A program made the position numbers and the translations under genes. A stretch of DNA of 16,437 nucleotides. Origin: an uncultured Garciella sp. (GTDB lineage Bacteria; Bacillota; Clostridia; Eubacteriales; Garciellaceae). Location of the stretch: NCBI GenBank assembly GCA_900555725.1, contig USMD01000036.1, forward strand, positions 1 to 16,437. The letters are read 5' to 3'. Shown here piece after piece: positions 6,706 through 13,527 of the stretch; the stretch's first letter is position 1, and each line of letters starts with the position of its first letter. A model generated the notes under the pieces. It did not search any database, was not told the origin of the DNA, and saw only the letters and a program-made list of their open reading frames with translations.

Positions 6706-6760
6706 TCAACTAGCACAATAAGTTAACATAACAAATAAAATAGTATGATATCTTTAGATG

Positions 6761-7765
6761 TTATTCCACTTTCCCTGTAAAATAGGGTGCATATTTGGCT
6801 GCAAGTTTTACAGCTTCTATCATACTAACAGCACTGGCAATATTTTTTCCTGCAATATCAAAAGCAGTTCCATGATCCACAGAGGTTCTTAAAAATGGCA
6901 TGGAATTGGTAATAGAAATGGTTCTTTCAAAGTCTAGGGTCTTAGTAGCAATGTGTCCTTGATCATGATATAGAGAAAGAACCGCTGCATACTTTCCATG
7001 TAGTGCTTGGGAGAATACAGAATCTGCCCCAATGGGACCTACCACATCATATCCTTGTTTTTTTGCTTCCTCTATGGCTGGGATCACGTGTTCTACCTCT
7101 TCATTTCCAAACAATCCATGTTCTCCAGAGTGGGGATTTAATCCTGCTACTGCTAAGGTTCCCTCTACTCCTAATCGCTTCATAGCCTCAGTACATCTTT
7201 TGATATAATCTAGAACCCTATCATAGGTAACTGCATCACAGGCATCTCGTAAGGACATATGTCTAGATAAGAAAAATACTCTTAAATTTCTTACTTCAAA
7301 CATAGTCAGAGGATCTTCCACTCCTGATAGGTCTGCTAAAATCTCTGTATGGCCAATATAGGGTACTCCAGCCGCCCTTAGGGACTCCTTGTTAATCGGT
7401 GTAGTAGCAATAGCATCTACCTTTTTGTTCATGGCCAGCTCTACTGCTTTTTTAATATATTCAAAGGCTGCTTGCCCACACATGGCATTTACTTGCCCAA
7501 ATTTAAATTTATCTATTTCTATATTATTTAAATCTAGCATATCAATGGTGCCATAGGTAAACTCAGAATCTTCTACCTTTTCTACCACATGAATCTTTAA
7601 ATCTAATCCTGTAATCTCAATGGCTTGTTCTACTACTTTTTGGTCTCCCACTAAAAATGGATTACAAATATCATAGACTTCCTTCTCCTGAAAGGTCTTT
7701 GCAACAATCTCTGGTCCAATCCCAGCAGGGTCTCCTAAAGAGATCCCAATAATCGGTTTTGTCAT
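6761..7765 (-). CDS. pdxA2: 4-phospho-threonate/erythronate dehydrogenase, PdxA2-type
   Basis: 334-aa member of the PdxA family of NAD-dependent, metal-dependent oxidative decarboxylases. Motifs are [13 protein letters not shown] (8-20), TTPINKESL (121-129), GHTE (138-141), NPHSGEHG (210-217) and SLYHDQGH (264-271). Metal ligands His169, His212 and His267 correspond to E. coli PdxA His166, His211 and His266. True PdxA acts in pyridoxal phosphate synthesis. Here, 22 bp after a four-carbon acid sugar kinase and before GntP, the PdxA2 role is more likely: oxidation and decarboxylation of a 4-phosphorylated four-carbon acid to dihydroxyacetone phosphate and CO2. The ATG at 7765 is chosen because AAGGAGG lies eight bases upstream; the in-frame TTG at 7795 has no such site. 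A vitamin B6 role is not excluded by sequence alone. Confidence 0.92.
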   Translation of the reverse strand: MTKPIIGISLGDPAGIGPEIVAKTFQEKEVYDICNPFLVGDQKVVEQAIEITGLDLKIHVVEKVEDSEFTYGTIDMLDLNNIEIDKFKFGQVNAMCGQAAFEYIKKAVELAMNKKVDAIATTPINKESLRAAGVPYIGHTEILADLSGVEDPLTMFEVRNLRVFFLSRHMSLRDACDAVTYDRVLDYIKRCTEAMKRLGVEGTLAVAGLNPHSGEHGLFGNEEVEHVIPAIEEAKKQGYDVVGPIGADSVFSQALHGKYAAVLSLYHDQGHIATKTLDFERTISITNSMPFLRTSVDHGTAFDIAGKNIASAVSMIEAVKLAAKYAPYFTGKVE

Positions 7766-7773
7766 AATTTCTT

Positions 7774-7780
7774 CCTCCTT
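7774..7780 (-). promoter_or_regulatory. Ribosome binding site deciding the pdxA2 start
   Basis: AAGGAGG on the minus strand, eight bases before ATG 7765. It falls inside the extra codons that an upstream TTG start would add, which argues against that start. Confidence 0.88.
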
Positions 7781-7787
7781 AAATTTC

Positions 7788-9083
7788 TTAGTCAATAATA
7801 TCTCCTCTTAATCTTTCTATACAAAGTTTCATAGTATCCTTATCCCCCACCATGCCACCCTTGCTGACAATCCTCAAATTGTCCATTTCTCCTCCAATGA
7901 GTCTTCCATAAGCGGCCAGCGGTACAATTTCTTCTTTAATTTTTACTCCCACAGAATGAAGTTCCTCACAAAGAGCCACAGTAATATCTCCACCGCTTAC
8001 AAAAACTCCTGCTAAAGAATCTCCGGATACCAATACCTCTTTAGAGATCTTGGCTAAACCAGTAGATATCATCAAGGATGCTTCATCTACTGTCATATGA
8101 TTTCTTTGGGCAATTACCTTTAGGTCCAATTTTCCTTCATTTCTAAGGGGGGTAGTGGTAACAAGGACAATCTCATTATGAGGCTGTGCCATACCTTCCT
8201 TTGCCATTTTGGTTGCCCTCTCTATCTCCCCGTATCTAGTGTCTGGTACAATAAGATCCATAGCATTGACATTTACAATATAGGGTTGATAGCTTCGAAT
8301 CAATTCTTGCAATTGTTCAATGGTAATATCAGTCACTGACCCCACTGTCATAAGTACCTTATTCATTTGATTTCCTCTATCTAGAGTTTCCCGAATCATA
8401 TCTAAGGTAAAAGGGCCAGGATCTACAGCAATACAATCTACTCCACTAGAAAGAACTGCTTCGGTAACCACAGAAATATCCTTATTGGTAATACTATCAA
8501 AGATCAAAAGCTTTGTACCCTTTGCCTTTTCTTCCTTTATGATCCTTTCAATATGCTTTGATCCCTTAGAGATATCCTTTAAAAATACAGATTTGATCTT
8601 TCCCTTAAAGTTTTTGCTAAATAGATATTCTACATTGGATGAGTCTACAGGGGCCTTTGCATCCCTTCCAGCATCAGAGTTTTCCAATAAAACACCGTTT
8701 ACCAGCATTTCTCCATTGAAGACAATTCTTCCGGTATCAGGGTAAGCGGGTACTGCAATAGCGATTCTATCATCTCCCAATTCATCTAATACTGCATGAA
8801 TCTCAGGCCCTAAATTTCCCCTTAAAGTAGAGTCGGTTCTTTTATTATATACAAGAATATCCTTAGACTTTAACACCCTTGTGGCCTTCCGCACTCTATC
8901 ATAGGCTTCTTCAAACGTAATGGCACGGCTTCCTGTACTTACTGCTAATACATCGATATCCCTTGGAATTGTTTTTTCTTCCAATACCATTAGACTGGCA
9001 GTTTGCAGTCCCGTTTTTTTAATCATAGAGCAGGTCGCATTAGCTCCTGTTAAATCATCTGCAATAATTACAAATCTATTCAT
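7788..9083 (-). CDS. Four-carbon acid sugar kinase (DUF1537 / OtnK-DtnK family)
   Basis: 431-aa ATP-dependent kinase of the family that phosphorylates D-threonate, D-erythronate or related 3-oxo acids at C4. The N-terminal sugar-binding domain has [13 protein letters not shown] (6-18), [15 protein letters not shown] (81-95) and VPAYPDTGR (111-119). The C-terminal nucleotide-binding domain has VSGGD (362-366) and the glycine loop SKGGMVGD (407-414). The ATG at 9083 is chosen over an in-frame GTG at 9092 because AAGGTG is six bases upstream. It overlaps the deoR stop in ATGAATAG, suggesting translational coupling. No erythronate/threonate dehydrogenase or isomerase lies nearby, which fits the two-step D-threonate route (kinase plus PdxA2) better than routes needing OtnI/OtnC. 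The exact stereochemistry cannot be read from sequence. Confidence 0.9.
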   Translation of the reverse strand: MNRFVIIADDLTGANATCSMIKKTGLQTASLMVLEEKTIPRDIDVLAVSTGSRAITFEEAYDRVRKATRVLKSKDILVYNKRTDSTLRGNLGPEIHAVLDELGDDRIAIAVPAYPDTGRIVFNGEMLVNGVLLENSDAGRDAKAPVDSSNVEYLFSKNFKGKIKSVFLKDISKGSKHIERIIKEEKAKGTKLLIFDSITNKDISVVTEAVLSSGVDCIAVDPGPFTLDMIRETLDRGNQMNKVLMTVGSVTDITIEQLQELIRSYQPYIVNVNAMDLIVPDTRYGEIERATKMAKEGMAQPHNEIVLVTTTPLRNEGKLDLKVIAQRNHMTVDEASLMISTGLAKISKEVLVSGDSLAGVFVSGGDITVALCEELHSVGVKIKEEIVPLAAYGRLIGGEMDNLRIVSKGGMVGDKDTMKLCIERLRGDIID

Positions 9084-9864
9084 AGCTTTCACCTTCTTCT
9101 ATAGGAATAATCTTAGTATGATATTTTTCTATAAGACTAGATTGTCTCTCATTGAATTGAATATCTGTAACCATATAGTGGAAATTTTTTACATGATTAA
9201 TAGAATAGAGCCCTGCTTCGCCTAGTTTAGAATGATCTACTAATAATACAGATTGGTCACAATTTTGGATCATCAACCTTTTTAGCTCTACCTTTTCTTC
9301 AGAAGGAGTAAATAGTCTCAAGTCCTCACTAATAGCCGACGTACCAATAAATGCTATATCACAATAGATAGATTTTAGAGCTTGTCTCGCTAAAAATCCC
9401 TGGGCGTTTCCTATATTTTTAATAATAGGTCCTCCCAGCATGACCACCTGCACATGATTTAAATTGTAAAGATGGTGGGCTATGTTTATATCATTGGTCA
9501 CAACGGTTAAATCCTGTAGATTGGAATGTAAAATTTCCTCTGCCAATTCAAAAGTTGTGGTTCCAGCATCCAATAAAATGGTCATCTTATTATGGATCAA
9601 TCGAAGGGCTTCTCTAGCAATTTTTACTTTTATATCATGATTTTTTAATTTCTTTTCATGATAAACTACTTCTTGGGCCAGGGGCTTTTTTCTCCTAGCT
9701 CCTCCATAGGTCCGAAGAATAAGTCCGCTTTCCTCTAATTTATTTAAATCCCTTCTTATGGTAATCTCGCTCACATCAAAATACTCCGATAAGGCCCTTA
9801 CTTCTGCAGAACCCTTTTTATTTACATACTCCAATATTTTTTCCAATCTCTCTGAAGATAACAT
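9076..9864 (-). CDS. DeoR-family transcriptional regulator
   Basis: 262-aa DeoR-type repressor. A winged helix-turn-helix (about 5-57) contains VSEITIRRDLNKLEESGLI (31-49) and the family-typical RTYGGA (51-56). The C-terminal DeoRC sensor domain has DAGTTT (99-104), part of the phosphosugar pocket, then VVTND and VVMLGG segments. The start ATG at 9864 follows AAAGGTG by eight bases; a longer in-frame extension to 9975 would begin inside the promoter and lengthen the protein beyond family norms. It is the first gene of the acid sugar operon and probably controls its own promoter through the two inverted sites at 9900-9961. The likely effector is a phosphorylated intermediate of the pathway, which is inference from family behaviour. 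Confidence 0.92.
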   Translation of the reverse strand: MLSSERLEKILEYVNKKGSAEVRALSEYFDVSEITIRRDLNKLEESGLILRTYGGARRKKPLAQEVVYHEKKLKNHDIKVKIAREALRLIHNKMTILLDAGTTTFELAEEILHSNLQDLTVVTNDINIAHHLYNLNHVQVVMLGGPIIKNIGNAQGFLARQALKSIYCDIAFIGTSAISEDLRLFTPSEEKVELKRLMIQNCDQSVLLVDHSKLGEAGLYSINHVKNFHYMVTDIQFNERQSSLIEKYHTKIIPIEEGESYE

Positions 9865-9872
9865 CTTACACA

Positions 9873-9879
9873 CACCTTT
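9873..9879 (-). promoter_or_regulatory. Ribosome binding site deciding the deoR start
   Basis: AAAGGTG on the minus strand, eight bases upstream of ATG 9864. It places the start downstream of the mapped -10/-35 pair. Confidence 0.75.
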
Positions 9880-9899
9880 ATGTCGATAGTATGAACATC

Positions 9900-9961
9900 T
9901 TTGATTGACTTTGTTTATCTTAACTTCAATATAACGAAATATCGAATCATTGTCAATCAAA
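9900..9961. promoter_or_regulatory. Paired inverted DeoR operators
   Basis: TTTGATTGAC (9900-9909) and its exact complement GTCAATCAAA (9952-9961) face each other with centres 52 bp apart, five helical turns. One overlaps the -35 and the other lies about 12-21 bases into the transcript. The arrangement is what a repressor that loops DNA over its promoter would need. Assignment to DeoR is inferred from location. Confidence 0.6.
9928..9956 (-). promoter_or_regulatory. Promoter of the deoR-kinase-pdxA2-gntP operon
   Basis: Minus-strand consensus TTGACA (9951-9956) and TATATT (9928-9933) are 17 bp apart. Predicted start is near 9921, giving a leader of about 57 bases to the deoR ATG. Confidence 0.82.
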
Positions 9962-9984
9962 AATAATCTTTTCACAAATTTTTA

Positions 9985-11349
9985 TTAAAAAATTTTTTCA
10001 ATACATTCATTTAAAATCTTCTCAATCTCTCCTTCCCTTAATCCGCTAAAGGGAAATACTACTAATTGCTTTCCTTTGTGATATCCTTCGATAATTTCTA
10101 GATAAATATTTGTTTTTTGGGCTTCCTTAATGATTTCTTGTCTGGTCTTATCCGTTTTGATTTCAAACATCATATGAAGTCCTGAATCATGGCCCAATAT
10201 ATGAATTTTATCCTTTCCTTGTTTTTTGATAAAATCTACAATTTTTTCATTTTTTTTAGAATAGATCTTTCGTATTCTCCTTAAGTGTTTCCCAAAACAT
10301 CCTTTCTCCATAAATCGAGCTAAAGTTAATTGCTCTATTTTAGAAGAAGATTGAGCATAACGGTTTTTTTGGGAAATATATTTTTTTAAAATATTTTCCG
10401 GTAAAATCATATAACTAATCCTTATGGAGGGCAATAGGATTTTTGAAAAGGATCCAAGGTAGATAACCTGTCCTCCCTTATCCAATCCCTGCAGAGCAGG
10501 TATGGGAAGGGACTCATATCGAAGAAGGCAATCATAATCATCTTCAATAATAATTCCATCATTTTCTCTGGACCAATTTAAAATTTCTAATCTTTTATCT
10601 ATGGGCATAACAGAACCTGTAGGATATTGATGAGAGGGGCTGATATAGACCATTTTTGCATGGGAATCCTTTAATTTTTTGATATCTATTCCCTCTTTGG
10701 AAACAGGAATAGACACAATATCCATATGATAATCCTCAAATACATTCTTTGCTTGTATAAAACCAGGATACTCCATGGCAATACTATGATGTTCTTTTTT
10801 TAACAAAGAACAAAGAATTCCTAATAAATATTGGATTCCAGCCCCTACGACAATTTGATCTCTACTACATCTTACCCCTCGAGTCCTCTGGACAAACTCA
10901 CATATTTTTTCTCTAAGATCCTCTTCCCCTTGGGGATCTCCACTAGTAAATAGGCTTTCTTTTTGTTCTATTAAAACACTTCCATATAATCTTTTCCACA
11001 TCTTTACGTCAAAGCTTTCCCTGTCCACACCAGCATTTTTATAAAAAATCCTATGGACTTCTCTAGGAATGGATTTTTTGTTTTGATGAATGGGAAAATC
11101 ATATTTCCTTAATTCCACTATAAAATAACCCTTTTTAGGAATATTGTTTACATAGCCTTCTACCACCAATTGGTTATAAGCAGACTCTACCGTTGTTTTA
11201 CTTACCTTCAATTCCATGGACAATTCCCGGATAGAGGGTAGTTTCTCATCCTTTTTTAAATACCCCTTTATAATCTTGGTTTTAAAATAGGTATAAATCT
11301 GGATATAAAAGGGTTCTTCTAAACCATCATTTAATAAAATCTGTTCCAT
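9985..11349 (-). CDS. MocR-type PLP-dependent transcriptional regulator
   Basis: 454-aa regulator with a GntR winged helix-turn-helix (about 12-80; KLPSIRELSMELKVSKTTVESAYNQL with the wing PKKGYF) joined to a fold-type I aminotransferase domain (about 105-454). PLP-binding signatures are YISPSHQYPTG (235-245), EDDYD (269-273) and GSFSK with the Schiff-base lysine Lys303. MocR proteins use the aminotransferase part as a sensor, often of PLP together with an amino compound. It is divergent from an ECF transporter S component, which is the likely target. This resembles PdxR-type control of vitamin B6 uptake, but other MocR roles are possible. The ATG follows AGGGGAT. Its stop lies only 24 bp from the -35 of the deoR promoter, with no good terminator, so read-through into that operon is possible. 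Confidence 0.9.
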   Translation of the reverse strand: MEQILLNDGLEEPFYIQIYTYFKTKIIKGYLKKDEKLPSIRELSMELKVSKTTVESAYNQLVVEGYVNNIPKKGYFIVELRKYDFPIHQNKKSIPREVHRIFYKNAGVDRESFDVKMWKRLYGSVLIEQKESLFTSGDPQGEEDLREKICEFVQRTRGVRCSRDQIVVGAGIQYLLGILCSLLKKEHHSIAMEYPGFIQAKNVFEDYHMDIVSIPVSKEGIDIKKLKDSHAKMVYISPSHQYPTGSVMPIDKRLEILNWSRENDGIIIEDDYDCLLRYESLPIPALQGLDKGGQVIYLGSFSKILLPSIRISYMILPENILKKYISQKNRYAQSSSKIEQLTLARFMEKGCFGKHLRRIRKIYSKKNEKIVDFIKKQGKDKIHILGHDSGLHMMFEIKTDKTRQEIIKEAQKTNIYLEIIEGYHKGKQLVVFPFSGLREGEIEKILNECIEKIF

Positions 11350-11385
11350 TTTATCCCCTTCTGTCCTGATTAAATTATCTAATTC

Positions 11386-11430
11386 TGTATATTTTCATAG
11401 GGTTAAATATTTTGTATTATAATACCATAG
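11386..11430. promoter_or_regulatory. Divergent promoter/operator region, MocR regulator / ECF S component
   Basis: Two similar direct blocks, each starting TGTAT and ending CATAG, lie at 11386-11400 and 11413-11430 (15 and 18 bp). The second contains a perfect 12-bp palindrome GTATTATAATAC (11414-11425), which supplies a TATAAT -10 (11418-11423) toward the S component and a mirror TATAAT on the other strand. Direct repeats are the usual binding pattern of MocR proteins. No good -35 is seen, which fits an activated promoter. Confidence 0.45.
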
Positions 11431-11460
11431 TATAAAATAAAAGGAAAGGACGGAGGTCAA

Positions 11461-11946
11461 ATGAATACCAATCTTAAAAAAATAACTTATACTTCTCTGC
11501 TTATTGCACTGGTATTTCTTTGTACAGTAGTAATTATCATTCCCTCCCCCTTAGGAGGTTATATTAATCTAGGAGACGCCGCCATATATCTAGCTTCTTA
11601 TTTCTTAGGGCCTATGTTAGGTTTCCTTGCTGGGGGAATTGGTCCTATGTTAGGAGATTTTTATTTAGGATATGTCCATTATATGATTGGTACGTTGTTC
11701 ATTAAAGGAACTATGGGACTGGTATCTGGTTATTTGTTCCAAAGGGATAAATATGTTTTAGGATCCATCAGCGGTCTTATGATTATGGTGGTAGGATATT
11801 ATGGATTTGAAGTGATTTTATTTCACAATCTTCTCTCTCCCTTAGCCAATGTCCCCTATAATCTAGTCCAAGGTATCATTGGCGCTATTGTTGGGGTGGT
11901 TGTGATTAAGATGTTAAAGAAAGCTGGAGTAAAAGTATCGTTATAA
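11461..11946 (+). CDS. ECF transporter S component (DUF1393-like)
   Basis: 161-aa integral membrane protein with about five or six hydrophobic segments (roughly 8-28, 40-60, 72-92, 98-120, 133-151). The GGYINLGDAAIYLASYFLGP block (32-51) and the following GFLAGGIGPMLGDF (54-67) are typical of substrate-binding S components in the PdxU/HmpT-like group. It would capture a vitamin or precursor and pair with a shared EcfA-A'-T module encoded elsewhere, since none is in this contig. The ATG follows GGAGGT with a tight three-base gap. Divergence from a MocR regulator makes a B6 vitamer the leading guess; a pyrimidine precursor of thiamine is an alternative. Confidence 0.85.
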   Translation: MNTNLKKITYTSLLIALVFLCTVVIIIPSPLGGYINLGDAAIYLASYFLGPMLGFLAGGIGPMLGDFYLGYVHYMIGTLFIKGTMGLVSGYLFQRDKYVLGSISGLMIMVVGYYGFEVILFHNLLSPLANVPYNLVQGIIGAIVGVVVIKMLKKAGVKVSL

Positions 11947-11969
11947 GATAAACTTAAAAAATAAAAAAT

Positions 11970-12004
11970 GGATGGATATTTTCACTCTGTGAAAATATCC
12001 ATCC
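11970..12004. terminator. Strong stem-loop between ECF S component and acyltransferase
   Basis: A perfect 16-bp stem, GGATGGATATTTTCAC (11970-11985) with its complement (11989-12004), has a three-base TCT loop. Read on the minus strand it is followed by two T6 runs, so it is best as the terminator of the acyltransferase gene; it probably also stops plus-strand transcripts. Confidence 0.85.
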
Positions 12005-12090
12005 CATTTCTATCTCTTTCTATCCTATTGTCTTTATTTTGTTCCCTATACTGCTTTCAATAATAACATCTTAAGCAAATATTTTAGACA

Positions 12091-13116
12091 TTAACAACCA
12101 TCTTCAACAGTCATCTTCCTCTTTCTTTTGAAATATCTTGCGCTAGGCTCTTCCACAAAATGGTGGAGGAGATAGGCTAAAAGAATGGATATTGCAACCG
12201 GAACTATCAAAAATATTTCATGGGTCATTCCAATTGCTTCCATACAACGAATGATTCCACAACCAATAAATTGATGGGTAAGATATAAAGGATAGGATAT
12301 TTTTGCTATAAAAGCAATAGGTCTACCTAAAGGTGTTGAAATTCTCACTCCATAAACCACTAGATAAAATAATAAAATATAAAGGATAAAAAACCTAGTA
12401 TATTCCAAATCATGATTGATATAATGATTATAAATACAAAGCAAAATCACCCCATGGGCAAAGAAATTTTTTTTATTCTTATATAAATAATATAACATAA
12501 TCCCTACAATAAACATATGAATATATCTAGGCATGATTAACTTAGACATCCAGTCAATTCCTTTGTCATCTAAGTGATTCAGTCTAATCTTACTAAATAG
12601 AATGACAAATCCCATAAGAATATACCATACAATAGGGGATATCCCTTTTATATTTTTCCTTTTCCCGAAGGAAATTGCGATAGCTATTATAATATAAAAC
12701 AACAATTCGTAATACAAAGTCCAATAAACTGTATCTACATTTTCTATACCAAAAAATCTTTGCACCATAGTAAAATTGATTAAAATAGTGGAAAAAGGAC
12801 GTACCTTCTCAGGTAGAAGGAAAATATTGAAAATTGTGGTCAGAACTATGGCTGCCCAATAGGTAGGATAAAGACGGATTACCCTTTTATGCAAAAACTC
12901 AAGTGCAGTATCTTCTTCCCTCAAAGTTATAAAAATTAAAAATCCACTTAACATAAAAAAAAGACTAACCGCTGTATCTCCCCAGGGTACATATATCTCA
13001 TAATTTCCTATATGCCCAAAGGAGATTTCATAGCGGGTAGTATAATGGTATAACATCACAAGGATAGCTCCTATTCCCCGGAACAAATCCAATTCTTTTA
13101 TATGTTCTCTGCTCAT
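12091..13116 (-). CDS. Acyltransferase 3 family membrane protein (OafA-like)
   Basis: 341-aa integral membrane protein of the Acyl_transf_3 family, which O-acylates cell-surface sugars, peptidoglycan or secondary metabolites using acyl-CoA. The N-terminal signature ELDLFRGIGAILVMLYHY (8-25) includes the probable catalytic His24, followed by SLFFMLSGFLIF (51-62) and RVIRLYPTYW (78-87) with conserved arginines. About ten hydrophobic segments follow, and the protein ends in a short basic tail. It lacks the extracytoplasmic SGNH domain of longer family members. The ATG is preceded by GGGGGT. It is transcribed alone. Its acceptor cannot be inferred; the nearby penicillin-binding protein makes a cell-wall role thinkable but not demonstrated. 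Confidence 0.9.
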   Translation of the reverse strand: MSREHIKELDLFRGIGAILVMLYHYTTRYEISFGHIGNYEIYVPWGDTAVSLFFMLSGFLIFITLREEDTALEFLHKRVIRLYPTYWAAIVLTTIFNIFLLPEKVRPFSTILINFTMVQRFFGIENVDTVYWTLYYELLFYIIIAIAISFGKRKNIKGISPIVWYILMGFVILFSKIRLNHLDDKGIDWMSKLIMPRYIHMFIVGIMLYYLYKNKKNFFAHGVILLCIYNHYINHDLEYTRFFILYILLFYLVVYGVRISTPLGRPIAFIAKISYPLYLTHQFIGCGIIRCMEAIGMTHEIFLIVPVAISILLAYLLHHFVEEPSARYFKRKRKMTVEDGC

Positions 13117-13152
13117 AAGACGACCCCCATCATCCTGTCTATTCTTATCTAA

Positions 13153-13181
13153 ATCATATCACATCTTTAGTCATGTATAAA
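13153..13181 (-). promoter_or_regulatory. Predicted acyltransferase promoter
   Basis: Minus-strand TTTATA (13176-13181) and TATGAT (13153-13158) are 17 bp apart, matching consensus at 4/6 and 5/6. The start site would be about 30 bases upstream of the ATG. Confidence 0.5.
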
Positions 13182-13218
13182 CACCTATTATATGGAAGTC
13201 GTAAATTTACCTAAGGAA

Positions 13219-13257
13219 CATTAGGTCGTCTAACGTGAAACATCTATCCCTTGAAAC
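13219..13257 (+). repeat. Second copy of the dispersed repeat
   Basis: This 39-bp stretch aligns with the minus strand of 6587-6625. It shares an exact 15-mer CGTGAAACATCTATC, the end TTGAAAC, and a diverged start (CATTAGGTCG versus CACTAAGTCG). A shorter third copy of the core is at 6686-6705. Confidence 0.6.
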
Positions 13258-13284
13258 CATAATAAATTAACTAATATAACAAGA

Positions 13285-13395
13285 TTAAATTAATTTTTTA
13301 GGTATCAACTTTTTGGGGACTAGCCTCTTAGGTATTCCTTTCTTGATGATTAGTTTTCTAGTTACTATTTTCTTAATCGTTTGTTCCTCGGCCAT
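13285..13395 (-). CDS. Candidate 36-aa highly basic small protein
   Basis: A short open frame begins ATG GCC GAG (13395) and encodes an acidic N-terminus (MAEEQ) followed by a strongly cationic tail. The C-terminal half repeats a PK[KR]L[IV] pattern (GIPKRLVPKKLIPKKLI), alternating pairs of basic and aliphatic residues. A GGGAGG lies upstream, but about 14 bases from the ATG, further than usual, and a TATAAT (minus, 13432-13437) lies about 36 bp above the start. It is not similar to anything I recognise. It could be a membrane- or nucleic-acid-binding peptide or chance. It sits in the 411-bp gap downstream of the penicillin-binding protein gene, on the same strand. Confidence 0.35.
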   Translation of the reverse strand: MAEEQTIKKIVTRKLIIKKGIPKRLVPKKLIPKKLI

Positions 13396-13527
13396 CAGAA
13401 TTAAACCAACCTCCCTTTATATTTGTAATAAATTATACAACAATTCATTTCATTCCTTTAAAAGATAATTGCTAAAACTACTCCTAATAAAGATTACTTA
13501 TGATTCTAACAAAGCAGAAGGTGTTTC
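13396..13527. other. Gap between penicillin-binding protein and small ORF
   Basis: AT-rich 132 bp with a minus-strand TATAAT (13432-13437) lacking a good -35, and GGGAGG before the small ORF. No convincing terminator follows the penicillin-binding protein stop, so the small ORF might also be reached by read-through. Confidence 0.45.

Larger units (their letters stand above)
13117..13284. other. Intergenic region with acyltransferase promoter and repeat copy
   Basis: It contains the predicted acyltransferase promoter (13153-13181), an imperfect CCTAA/TTAGG inverted pair around 13210-13225 and a second copy of the dispersed repeat (13219-13257). No gene is supported. Confidence 0.6.

Noticed and set aside
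7766..7795. TTG start ten codons upstream for pdxA2
   Set aside because: The added codons consist largely of the AAGGAGG ribosome binding site of the real ATG.
9865..9975. 37-residue N-terminal extension of the DeoR protein
   Set aside because: It would be translated from DNA containing the promoter and operators, and the family begins at MLSSERLEKIL.
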